From: JBBDXA01 sp040902585
GTDB lineage: Bacteria; Planctomycetota; Phycisphaerae; Phycisphaerales; Phycisphaeraceae
Direction of reading: 5' to 3'
DNA length: 18,305 nt
NCBI GenBank assembly: GCA_040902585.1
Contig: JBBDXA010000190.1
Span: forward strand, 1-18,305
Numbering within the stretch: the first letter of the stretch is position 1; each line of letters starts with the position of its first letter. Shown here piece after piece: positions 1 to 6,276 of the stretch. Position numbers and translations under genes: made by a program. The notes below the pieces were generated by a model. It did no database searches and was not told where the DNA came from. It was given only the letters and a program-made list of their open reading frames with translations.

Positions 1-569
1 TTTACCCCGACGTGATCGAATCCGGTCACGGCCACAGCGGGCAGGCTGCGAATATCAAACTGCATCACAACGTCGGCGGCCTTCCGGAGGAACTCGGCTT
101 CGAACTCATCGAACCGCTGCGCTCGCTCTTTAAGGATGAAGTCCGCAAGCTCGGCGAAGTACTCGGCCTGCCCGAACACATCGTCTGGCGACACCCGTTC
201 CCCGGCCCGGGCCTGGCGGTGCGCGTGCTCGGCGAAGTGAACCGCGACCAGCTCGAGATCCTGCGCGATGCGGATGAGATTCTGCTGGAGGAGATCGTGG
301 CTAATCACCTGTATAGAAAGACGAGTCAGGTCTTCGCGGTGATCCTGCCGGTGAAGGCCGTGGGCGTGATGGGCGATGGCAGGACGCACGAACAGGTCGT
401 GGCGATTCGAGCGGTGGAGACGCAGGACTTCATGACCGCCGACTGGGCGAGGATTCCGTTTGATGTGCTGGCGACGATCAGCAATCGGATTATCAACGAG
501 GTGCGCGGCGTGAACCGCGTGGTGTATGACATTTCCAGTAAGCCGCCGGCGACGATTGAGTGGGAGTGA
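1..569 (+). CDS. guaA: GMP synthase (glutamine-hydrolysing), C-terminal part, 5'-truncated by window edge
   Basis: GMP synthase makes GMP from XMP, glutamine and ATP, the last step of guanine nucleotide synthesis in the cytoplasm. Only the C-terminal region is present: the frame is open from base 3 to the TGA at 567-569, about 188 residues. It covers the end of the ATP pyrophosphatase domain (IESGHGHSG, then IKLHHNVGGLPE) and the dimerisation domain, with the family hallmarks RHPFPGPGLAVR and the terminal KPPATIEWE, which is the normal GuaA C-terminus. The GTG at 12 is not the true start, because the preceding codons read YPDV and continue the family alignment. The next gene starts 19 bases downstream, so guaA probably heads or belongs to an operon with the two small ORFs that follow. 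The identification is secure; nothing looks abnormal. Confidence 0.97.
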   Translation, partial: YPDVIESGHGHSGQAANIKLHHNVGGLPEELGFELIEPLRSLFKDEVRKLGEVLGLPEHIVWRHPFPGPGLAVRVLGEVNRDQLEILRDADEILLEEIVANHLYRKTSQVFAVILPVKAVGVMGDGRTHEQVVAIRAVETQDFMTADWARIPFDVLATISNRIINEVRGVNRVVYDISSKPPATIEWE

Positions 570-588
570 AGTCCATGCACGGGGAATC

Positions 589-1125
589 ATGATGCTGACC
601 GACGAGAAATGCCTGCAACTGGCTCGCGAAGACTACGACCGACAGGAATCCCTGCGTGAGGGACTTTTCGGACGGTTTCAATTCCTTGTCACGGCAGCGA
701 CCCTTCTCATCGCCGCGAATCTGTCGCTGGTTTCATCGACCCCGCCTGGATGGCGATGGTGGCTGATTGTTGGCATATCCGTTCCCGGCTGGCTCCTGCT
801 TGCTCAGCTTTTCTGGCTCGCCTGGATCATGTTTCGCGGCAACGACTATCACGACGTGAAGACCATCCGTGAGTACATCGCATGGCGGGACCAGCGCGCC
901 GACCAACTCGAGGAGTCGGGACAGGCCGAATCAAGGCGAATCGCCGATGAGGAATCAACCGTCTTTCTTGTTGAGGATTATGCCGAAGCAGCCGACTATA
1001 ATCGAGGGGTAAACCTCAGGATTCAGGCCAGATTGACAGAGGCGAGCCGCGTCGTCCTCTGGCTGACACTCGCAACGATGATCGAAGCATGCATGTACGT
1101 GATTCTCGTCGCTTTCGGAGCTTGA
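589..1125 (+). CDS. small membrane protein of unknown function, three predicted TM segments
   Basis: This encodes 178 residues from ATG 589; a second ATG follows at 592 and either could be used. A GGGGA stretch at about 581-585 lies very close to 589 and slightly better placed for 592. Three hydrophobic segments can be seen: about residues 26-43 (FLVTAATLLIAANLSLVS), residues 50-75 (a Trp-rich segment around GWLLLAQLFWLAWIMF) and the C-terminal 24 residues. Between TM2 and TM3 is a charged soluble loop of about 75 residues rich in Glu, Arg and Gln, probably helical. I do not recognise the family. It sits 19 bases after guaA and 3 bases before a 49-codon ORF, so the three are probably co-transcribed. 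No catalytic motif is visible. Coding character is good: high third-position GC and a long uninterrupted frame. Confidence 0.75.
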   Translation: MMLTDEKCLQLAREDYDRQESLREGLFGRFQFLVTAATLLIAANLSLVSSTPPGWRWWLIVGISVPGWLLLAQLFWLAWIMFRGNDYHDVKTIREYIAWRDQRADQLEESGQAESRRIADEESTVFLVEDYAEAADYNRGVNLRIQARLTEASRVVLWLTLATMIEACMYVILVAFGA

Positions 1126-1128
1126 ACC

Positions 1129-1278
1129 ATGGCAGACCCCAAACCAACCTCATCAACGAAGCCTGCATCCGCCGTGCCGCCCCCGCGCGTGCCCCGTCCC
1201 ACGGTGGACGTTGTGAACAAAGGGCTGGGCTCCAAGGGCGATCGGCTGTTCCTGGTGCGACCAAAGCAAAAGTCGTAA
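1129..1278 (+). CDS. 49-residue proline-rich small protein, unknown function
   Basis: The ATG at 1129 lies three bases after the TGA of the upstream membrane-protein gene and runs to TAA at 1276-1278, giving 49 residues. The product begins MADPKPTSSTKPAS, continues with a Pro/Val/Arg-rich stretch (PPPRVPRPTVDVV) and ends with a basic tail RPKQKS. There is no hydrophobic segment, so it should be a small soluble and largely disordered protein. The near-abutting stop and start suggest translational coupling with the membrane protein, and the two may work together. It ends only four bases before the stop of the oppositely oriented antiporter gene. Support is positional plus an intact frame with GC-rich third positions; no family is recognised. 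A chance ORF cannot be excluded. Confidence 0.55.
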   Translation: MADPKPTSSTKPASAVPPPRVPRPTVDVVNKGLGSKGDRLFLVRPKQKS

Positions 1279-1282
1279 GCCG

Positions 1283-2368
1283 TCAAGCACCCCTCTTCCG
1301 CATCGCCCGCCACGCAATCACCCCCAGCGTCATCGCCGTGATCGGCAGCGCGAAGTACACCATCACCACACTGAAGCCGTGCAGCGCATCGTGATGCGTC
1401 GCCGCGAGTATCAGGTACGCCGTGTAAGCAATGTAGTAGAGAAGAAACACCGCCCCTTCCCAGCGGGCGATGACATGTCCCGTGAAGAAGATCGGCAGAC
1501 AGGCGAGCGCCACCGCGGTCATGATCGGGATATCCACCGCCAGCACCGCGTCCTTCACCTCGATGCTCGTCGGCGACGCGATCGCCGTGATGCCGAGGAT
1601 GCCCAGGATATTGAACAGGTTGCTGCCCACCACGTTGCCCACGGCGATGTCGCGCTGGCCCTTGATGCTGGCCATGACGGAGGCGGCGACTTCGGGCATT
1701 GACGTGCCGGCCGCGACGATCGTCAGGCCGATGACCACTTCACTCAGGCCCATCGCGTGCGCCATCTCGACCGCACCTCCGACGAACCAGCTCGCGCCCA
1801 GCACCAGCAGCGCGAGGCCGGCGATGATGAGGGCGACATTCATCGCCATCGCCTTGCCGCCCGCTGAAGCCTTTGCTTCGCTCGATGCGTCCGCCGCCTG
1901 CTGCGCAGCCTTCGACTCCTTCCTTCCCGCGCGGATGGCCATGATCATGTAAACCACGATGCCCGCAAACAGGATCAGCCCGTCGACGCGGTTGAGTGAA
2001 CCATCGAGGCTCAGAATCCACATCAGCACCGAAGCGCCGATCATCAAAGGCACATCGATGCGAATGAGCTGTACGTTGACCACCAGCGGCACGATGAGCG
2101 CGGAGATGCCGAGGATGAACAGCACGTTGAAGATGTTGGAGCCGACGACGTTGCCGATGGCGATATCCGCCTGCCCGTTGAACGCGGCCCCGAGACTGAC
2201 CGCCAGTTCCGGCGCACTGGTGCCGAAGGCGACCACGGTCAGACCGACGACCAGCGGCGAAATGCCCGCGGCCGCGGCGAGCTTCGATGCCCCGCGCACC
2301 AGCAGCTCCGCGCCGACCACCAGCAGGCCCAGGCCTGCGACGAACAACACCAGCGTCATCGCCGACAT
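1283..2368 (-). CDS. CaxA/YrbG-type sodium/calcium (cation) antiporter, downstream copy
   Basis: This is a 361-residue inner-membrane antiporter of the Ca2+/cation exchanger superfamily, which trades Ca2+ or other cations for Na+ or H+. Both alpha repeats are seen: GTSAPELAVS at about residues 49-58 followed by AIGNVVGSNIFN, and GTSMPEVAAS at about 221-230 followed by AVGNVVGSNLFN. The two repeat glutamates needed for ion binding are present. A charged cytoplasmic loop at about 148-172 (GRKESKAAQQ, then an Ala/Ser-rich stretch) separates the halves. A GTG at 2374 is possible, but ATG 2368 aligns exactly with the MS start of the upstream paralogue. It exceeds the roughly 325 residues of E. coli YrbG because of an extra C-terminal hydrophobic segment. 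It lies 21 bases after the upstream paralogue and is probably its operon partner. The transported ion cannot be told from sequence. Confidence 0.93.
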   Translation of the reverse strand: MSAMTLVLFVAGLGLLVVGAELLVRGASKLAAAAGISPLVVGLTVVAFGTSAPELAVSLGAAFNGQADIAIGNVVGSNIFNVLFILGISALIVPLVVNVQLIRIDVPLMIGASVLMWILSLDGSLNRVDGLILFAGIVVYMIMAIRAGRKESKAAQQAADASSEAKASAGGKAMAMNVALIIAGLALLVLGASWFVGGAVEMAHAMGLSEVVIGLTIVAAGTSMPEVAASVMASIKGQRDIAVGNVVGSNLFNILGILGITAIASPTSIEVKDAVLAVDIPIMTAVALACLPIFFTGHVIARWEGAVFLLYYIAYTAYLILAATHHDALHGFSVVMVYFALPITAMTLGVIAWRAMRKRGA

Positions 2369-2389
2369 ATTCACTTCTACTTTCAGGCG

Positions 2390-3517
2390 TCAACACGCAG
2401 AATCACCACGACGCGCGGCGGCATTATGGCGAACCTGCCGCACGACACAAACCAGCAGCGTCACCACCGTCAGCGGCACCACCACGGTCATCATCACCAT
2501 GCCGAAGGTGCGCAGCGTCGCGTAGTCGCCGGACGGATCCTTCGCGCGGACCGAATCCATCACCAGGTAGATCATGTAAGCCGCGTAGTAGAAAAGGAAC
2601 AGCGCGCCTTCCCATCGTTCGATGCGCTGGCCGTGGAAGAAGATGGGGAAACAGGCGACGGCCACCGCGGTCATGATGGGGATGTCAAAGTTCAGCGCAC
2701 TTGGATCGACCTTGATGCCTGCCGGCGCGACGAGAGCGGTGATGCCGAGGATGCACAGGATGTTGAACAGGTTGGAACCGATGACATTACCCGCGGCAAT
2801 GTCGCGCTGGCCTTTGACGCTGGCCACGATCGAGGCGGCCAGTTCGGGCATTGACGTGCCAATGGCCACGACCGTCAGGCCGATGATGAGTTCACTCACG
2901 CCCAGCGCCTTGGCGATCGACACCGCGCCTTCGACGAACCAATTCGCGCCCAGGACCAGCAGACCCAGTCCCGCGATGATGAACACGAACTGCAAAAGGA
3001 TGCGACTGGTTTCCTTCGGCGGCTCACCCTGGGCCGCGGCATACTCCGCTGCAACACGCCTCGACTCCCGCCTCCCCAGCACCACCGCCAGCGTCAGGTA
3101 ACTGATCAGCAGCATGACGAGAATGATTCCATCGAGCCGGCTGATCATGCCATCGAGACACATCACCCACATCACGACCGAAGCGCCGATCATGATGGGA
3201 ATATCAATGCGGATGAGCTGCACATTCACCATCAGCGGCGCGACCACCGCCGAGATGCCCAGGATGAGCAGCACATTGGCGATGTTGGAGCCGACGACGT
3301 TACCGATGGCGATGTCCGCCTGATCCATGAACGCCGCGTTGACGCTGACAGCCAGTTCCGGCGCGCTGGTGCCGAAGGCGACGACGGTCAGACCGATGAC
3401 GAGCGGGGAAATGCCCAGGGCGCCGGCGAGTTTGGTGGAGCCGCGCACCAGCAGCTCACCGCCGATGGCGAGGAGGGCGAAACCGGCGATGAGAAAGATG
3501 AGCGTTTCGACTGACAT
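2390..3517 (-). CDS. CaxA/YrbG-type sodium/calcium (cation) antiporter, upstream copy
   Basis: This 375-residue paralogue of the following gene has the same architecture. Alpha repeat 1 is GTSAPELAVS at about residues 49-58 with AIGNVVGSNIAN, and repeat 2 is GTSMPELAAS with AAGNVIGSNLFN. The N-termini (MSVETLIFLIAG and MSAMTLVLFVAG) align from the first residue, which supports ATG 3517 over the in-frame TTG at 3568. A basic loop follows the first half (LGRRESRRVAAEY), and the C-terminus carries an extra hydrophobic segment and a basic tail. No Shine-Dalgarno is visible; instead TACCAT lies six bases before the ATG, compatible with leaderless transcription. The pair looks like a tandem duplication, since hallmark motifs and loop positions match throughout. 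Divergence between the copies suggests an old duplication and possibly different ion preference; the proteins might also work as a heterodimer, but nothing here proves that. Confidence 0.93.
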   Translation of the reverse strand: MSVETLIFLIAGFALLAIGGELLVRGSTKLAGALGISPLVIGLTVVAFGTSAPELAVSVNAAFMDQADIAIGNVVGSNIANVLLILGISAVVAPLMVNVQLIRIDIPIMIGASVVMWVMCLDGMISRLDGIILVMLLISYLTLAVVLGRRESRRVAAEYAAAQGEPPKETSRILLQFVFIIAGLGLLVLGANWFVEGAVSIAKALGVSELIIGLTVVAIGTSMPELAASIVASVKGQRDIAAGNVIGSNLFNILCILGITALVAPAGIKVDPSALNFDIPIMTAVAVACFPIFFHGQRIERWEGALFLFYYAAYMIYLVMDSVRAKDPSGDYATLRTFGMVMMTVVVPLTVVTLLVCVVRQVRHNAAARRGDSAC

Positions 3518-3523
3518 GCGGTG

Positions 3524-3529
3524 ATGGTA
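3524..3529 (-). promoter_or_regulatory. possible leaderless -10 element for the antiporter pair
   Basis: Read on the minus strand this is TACCAT, matching TATAAT at four of six positions, followed by exactly six bases (CACCGC) and ATG 3517. No Shine-Dalgarno precedes the ATG and no convincing -35 is seen 15-18 bases upstream. The call rests mainly on the spacing, which recurs at other starts in the window. Confidence 0.35.
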
Positions 3530-3570
3530 GCGATTGTGATTCCAAAAAATTCTCGGACCATCTTCCAATC

Positions 3571-3599
3571 TTGCCTTTTACTCCGCTCCTGTCGATAAT
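3571..3599 (+). promoter_or_regulatory. sigma70-like promoter of the toxin-antitoxin operon, predicted leaderless
   Basis: TTGCCT at 3571-3576 matches four of six -35 positions. A 17-base spacer leads to GATAAT at 3594-3599, which matches five of six -10 positions. The antitoxin ATG begins at 3606, six bases after the -10, so the expected transcription start falls on or next to the A of the start codon. There is no Shine-Dalgarno in the intervening bases. This is the best complete promoter in the window. Confidence 0.6.
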
Positions 3600-3605
3600 C
3601 ACAAC

Positions 3606-3818
3606 ATGGCCGGTACCGAGACCATTCAATTCGCCACCACCCCTGACTTTCGCCGCCAGCTTGAGGCGGAAGCGGCGAGATTGCAACTCTCCGTTTCGGC
3701 GTACATCTATTACTTGCACGCCCGCCTCGCGCCGGGACGCGATGCATCACGCCTCGACAGGCACGTGCGTGAGGTGTTCGGCAAGCATGGCGACCTCATG
3801 CGAAGGCTTGCCAAGTGA
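3606..3818 (+). CDS. ribbon-helix-helix antitoxin of a Doc-type toxin-antitoxin pair
   Basis: This 70-residue protein reads as a ribbon-helix-helix DNA-binding antitoxin. A short beta strand (TETIQFATT, residues 4-12) is followed by helix A (PDFRRQLEAEAARLQ) and helix B beginning SVSAYIYYLHARL. The C-terminal 25 residues (HVREVFGKHGDLMRRLAK) form a basic amphipathic helix of the sort that wraps and inhibits a partner toxin. Its GTG-starting neighbour overlaps its stop codon by four bases, the classical antitoxin-first arrangement with translational coupling. Antitoxins of this type usually repress their own operon as dimers, and the promoter lies directly upstream. Doc toxins are best known with Phd-type antitoxins; pairing with an RHH protein is a mix-and-match seen in type II systems. 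The fold is inferred from residue pattern only. Confidence 0.75.
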   Translation: MAGTETIQFATTPDFRRQLEAEAARLQLSVSAYIYYLHARLAPGRDASRLDRHVREVFGKHGDLMRRLAK

Positions 3819-4477
3819 ATGGAACACCGCGATTCCTGTCCATTGAGGATGTCCTTACGCTTCATGCAATCGCCATTGAAGACCAAGGCGGCGATCCTGT
3901 TCTTCGCGATCACGGACTTCTGGAATCTGCACTGGCACAACCAAAGCAGCAGTTCGCCGGAGCGTACTTGCACGAAGACATTCCCGCCATGGCGGCGGCG
4001 TACGCGTTTCACATTTGCATGAATCACCCGTTTGCTGATGGCAACAAGCGAGCGGCCACGGCGGCGATGATTGTGTTTCTTGCCGACAACGGATGGAGCT
4101 TCGACGCCACTGCCGATGAAGCCGAGCCGGTGATTCTCCAACTCGCTGCCGGCGAGATGGAGAAGGCGGCGCTGACGGAGTGGGTGCGGGCGCATTGTCA
4201 TGAGAAGCCTCACTTGGAGTTGCGCGACTTCTTGCGAAGTCTGACGTGGGAACAGATTCGAGACATGGTTCGATCTGTGGTCGAGGGCGCGAGCGAATCG
4301 GAGGCAACGTCTACGTCCGCCGAGGCGACTCTCGCCATTCCGCTTGTCGGCGGACTTCAGGAAGCAGTACTCACGGCTCAAAAGGAAAAGTCCGCAGAGT
4401 ATCCTTACTTGAATGCCATCATGATTTTCCTCATTGCAGTCTACAGAGTCGCTGAGGATTCTGGCTACGAATGGTGA
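3815..4477 (+). CDS. Doc/Fic-family toxin with a C-terminal extension
   Basis: This 220-residue protein starts at GTG 3815 within the GTGA overlap with the antitoxin stop. Residues 1-125 are a Doc (death-on-curing) domain: FLSIEDVLTLH at 7-17, GLLESALAQP at 34-43, and the Fic-fold signature HPFADGNKRAA at 71-81. A Lys where canonical Fic AMP-transferases have Gly (GNKR, not GNGR) places it with Doc, which phosphorylates elongation factor Tu and stops translation. His71, Asp75, Asn77 and Arg79 are all present, so the core looks active. Phage P1 Doc is about 126 residues; here about 90 more follow, with a charged helix (LRSLTWEQIRDMVRSVVEG), a Ser/Thr/Glu linker, and a hydrophobic helix near the C-terminus (YLNAIMIFLIAVY). 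The function of the extension is unknown. It ends three bases before the stop of the convergent methyltransferase gene. Confidence 0.88.
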   Translation: MNGTPRFLSIEDVLTLHAIAIEDQGGDPVLRDHGLLESALAQPKQQFAGAYLHEDIPAMAAAYAFHICMNHPFADGNKRAATAAMIVFLADNGWSFDATADEAEPVILQLAAGEMEKAALTEWVRAHCHEKPHLELRDFLRSLTWEQIRDMVRSVVEGASESEATSTSAEATLAIPLVGGLQEAVLTAQKEKSAEYPYLNAIMIFLIAVYRVAEDSGYEW

Positions 4478-4480
4478 CAG

Positions 4481-5236
4481 TCATCCCTTCTTCTTCATGA
4501 TGAACAGATAGTTGAACCCGCGCAGGAAAAAATTCCCTTCATCCGCGGCCTTGCGGTAGTTGCCCATCTCCAGCGTCTTGTTGTGACGAGTCACCGCAAC
4601 GATATCCACCGGCTCAAAATGCTTGCGCAGGATCGCAAACAGTTCAAAACCGATCGGATAAAACCCTTTGCCCTTCACGAAGGAGTCGCTCACGTAGAGG
4701 GCCATGTGTTTACCGGGCTTGAGCACGCGATGGATTTCACGGATGACCTGTTCCATCGCCTCCGCGTAGGCCGGCGTCGCGGCATCGAGCTTGCCGATGC
4801 AGCGCGGGTCATCGCTGTAATCAATGTGCGTCGAATAAGGCGGATCAATGAAAACGAAATCCACCTTCGCCGTCAGCTCCGCCGGCAGCTTGCGGGCATC
4901 GACTCTGAAAATGTCCTTGCGCGTCGGGGCAATGTCGTACCCAAGCGCCTTGCGATTCAGATCGCGCGCCACATCCAGCGTTGTCCCGCTGCCCGCGCAG
5001 GGGTCGATCACCAGATCCTTCTCCGCCGTGTAGCGATGCAGCAGATTCCAGATGATGTAACTGGGCGTCGCGCCCTTGTAGTGGATATCACCCTGCTTGC
5101 CTTCGTAATTCTGCGAAGGGTAATCCCAAAGCGTCGTCACCTGCGGCCGCAGCGCGGGCTTGCCCCCGGCAGCCGCTTGCGGCTTAGCACTCCGCCCCTG
5201 TGGCGACCGCTCAAACTGTCTTCCTCGTTGAGTCAT
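4481..5236 (-). CDS. orphan DNA adenine/cytosine-N4 methyltransferase
   Basis: This 251-residue SAM-dependent DNA methyltransferase has the SAM-binding motif I DPCAGSGTT at residues 78-86 and the catalytic motif IV DPPY at 131-134, which is typical of amino-methyltransferases (N6-adenine or N4-cytosine). Motif I precedes motif IV. The region before motif I (IHYKGATPSYIIWNLLHRYT) is the usual N6/N4 methylase helix. With no separate target-recognition domain, specificity must lie in the short inserts. ATG 5236 is chosen because TATCAT sits six bases upstream and no family residues precede MTQRGRQ; the frame remains open far upstream but overlaps the divergent dioxygenase gene. Residues 17-22 are encoded by an 18-bp repeat also found at 6207 and 6259, inside a low-complexity N-terminal tail. 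No partner endonuclease adjoins it, so it is probably a solitary or regulatory methylase. Confidence 0.85.
   Translation of the reverse strand: MTQRGRQFERSPQGRSAKPQAAAGGKPALRPQVTTLWDYPSQNYEGKQGDIHYKGATPSYIIWNLLHRYTAEKDLVIDPCAGSGTTLDVARDLNRKALGYDIAPTRKDIFRVDARKLPAELTAKVDFVFIDPPYSTHIDYSDDPRCIGKLDAATPAYAEAMEQVIREIHRVLKPGKHMALYVSDSFVKGKGFYPIGFELFAILRKHFEPVDIVAVTRHNKTLEMGNYRKAADEGNFFLRGFNYLFIMKKKG
5171..5188 (+). repeat. 18-bp palindromic repeat, copy 1 (inside methyltransferase gene)
   Basis: AGCCGCTTGCGGCTTAGC is identical to 6207-6224 and to the complement of 6259-6276. The core GCCGC-TT-GCGGC is itself a small hairpin. Here it lies in the methyltransferase reading frame and encodes residues 17-22 (AKPQAA) in the poorly conserved N-terminal tail. 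Confidence 0.85.
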
Positions 5237-5242
5237 GGCCGA

Positions 5243-5248
5243 ATGATA
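5243..5248 (-). promoter_or_regulatory. possible leaderless -10 element of the methyltransferase gene
   Basis: TATCAT on the minus strand matches TATAAT at five of six positions and is followed by six bases (TCGGCC) and ATG 5236. No Shine-Dalgarno is present, and no good -35 is seen at the usual distance. Confidence 0.4.
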
Positions 5249-5294
5249 CGTCAGCACGCTCCCCTTCTCACGAACCGCTACGATGCCCCCAACT

Positions 5295-5322
5295 CGGAAC
5301 CCTGAATCCGAAACCCGAAACC
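5295..5322. repeat. four degenerate heptanucleotide repeat units
   Basis: The units CGGAACC, CTGAATC, CGAAACC and CGAAACC have a strict 7-base period and end five bases before the dioxygenase start codon. The 11 bases at 5291-5301 (AACTCGGAACC) are the exact complement of 11308-11318 at the edge of the large heptamer array. This links the two as one repeat family. Confidence 0.6.
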
Positions 5323-5326
5323 CGCC

Positions 5327-6202
5327 ATGCCCCGCGTCACCGACAAACAACTCGCGCACCTCAAACATCACGGCTACGCCATCGTCCCCCGCTTCCTCTC
5401 CCCGCGCGAACTGAAACAGGCCCGCGCCGGCATGCTGCAATATTTCCCTTCGCCCGAAGAGCTTGCCGTCAAACCGCTTCGCTACGCCGCGATGATGGAG
5501 GCCGCGGATTTTCTCCAGATCGAGTTCCCTTACGACGAACAGGTCTTCAATCACCTGGCCCTGAATCCGCGCATTCTCGACTTCATCACGCGACTGCTCG
5601 GCTCCGATGAGATCACCTTGTCCCGGTCCAGCCTGTGGGCGAAGTACGCAGGCGCCGGCGAGTACGAACAGGAACTGCACGTCGATTACGAAGGCAACAC
5701 GCTCGTCGTCCCGCGCGATGATGGCGACTATCGGCAGGTCAACATCATTCTCTACTACAGCGACGTCGATGAAACCCTCGGTCCGACCGAAGTCCTTTCG
5801 CAGCAACACTCCAAGGACGATCCACTCTGGCCGCCCTTCCGCTCGCGCGACGACTGGCCGCACTTTTACGAGCATGCGAAACAGGTCCACGCCAAGGCCG
5901 GTGACATGCTCATCTTCTCCATGCGCACCTTTCACCGCGCCACGGCCATCACCGCGGACTTCGGCGCCCGCTTCACGCAGCATCTTGTTTATCGTTCGCG
6001 TCAGCATGGTTTCCAGGGGCACGAATTGTGGTCGAGTCACGGCGAGAAACATGAGCTGCATCGTTTCATTGAGATGGCCTCGCCGCGGCAGCGAGAGGCA
6101 TTGGGCTTTCCGAAGGTTGGCGATCCGTACTGGAATGAAGTGACGCTTGCGGGTGTGAAGCGAAGGTATCCGAAGATGGACCTGCGACCGTACCGGAAGT
6201 GA
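5327..6202 (+). CDS. phytanoyl-CoA dioxygenase (PhyH)-family Fe(II)/2-oxoglutarate oxygenase
   Basis: This 291-residue cytoplasmic non-haem iron oxygenase has a visible metal-binding triad: His118-x-Asp120 (ELHVDYEG) and distal His203 (MRTFHRAT). Arg215 (DFGARF) is suitably placed for 2-oxoglutarate binding. GPTEVLSQQH at 152-161 is the typical PhyH turn, and the N-terminus (LAHLKHHGYAIVPRFLSPREL) is the usual family opening. Family members hydroxylate varied small molecules, and the substrate cannot be predicted. ATG 5327 is the first start compatible with the motif register; no Shine-Dalgarno is seen, because the heptamer repeat occupies the leader. TACGAT at 5279-5284 could be a -10, which would make the leader almost entirely repeat. 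It is divergent from the methyltransferase gene with 90 bases between and convergent with the radical SAM gene. There is no obvious pathway partner. Confidence 0.88.
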   Translation: MPRVTDKQLAHLKHHGYAIVPRFLSPRELKQARAGMLQYFPSPEELAVKPLRYAAMMEAADFLQIEFPYDEQVFNHLALNPRILDFITRLLGSDEITLSRSSLWAKYAGAGEYEQELHVDYEGNTLVVPRDDGDYRQVNIILYYSDVDETLGPTEVLSQQHSKDDPLWPPFRSRDDWPHFYEHAKQVHAKAGDMLIFSMRTFHRATAITADFGARFTQHLVYRSRQHGFQGHELWSSHGEKHELHRFIEMASPRQREALGFPKVGDPYWNEVTLAGVKRRYPKMDLRPYRK

Positions 6203-6206
6203 ATTG

Positions 6207-6276
6207 AGCCGCTTGCGGCTTAGCAGCGGACGCCCGCTGCGTTACTGATTTCGCCGGCGCTAAGCCGCAAGCGGCT
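6207..6276. repeat. inverted pair of the 18-bp repeat between convergent genes, possible bidirectional terminator
   Basis: The left arm 6207-6224 and right arm 6259-6276 are perfectly complementary over 18 bases with a 34-base loop. The structure lies between the dioxygenase stop (6202) and the radical SAM stop (6275-6277), so the right arm supplies the first two bases of the complement of that stop codon. No U-tract follows on either strand. If it ends transcription it would do so by an atypical hairpin; it may simply be a REP-like element. Confidence 0.65.

Noticed and set aside
1278..1283. Intrinsic terminators between the tightly convergent gene pairs (also at 4477-4481 and 16488-16494)
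   Set aside because: Only three to five bases separate the stop codons, and no hairpin plus U-tract was found at these junctions.
5237..6061. Long N-terminal extension of the methyltransferase frame
   Set aside because: The frame stays open but runs antisense through the dioxygenase gene and the heptamer repeat; no methylase motif lies there, and ATG 5236 has a -10 element at the right distance.
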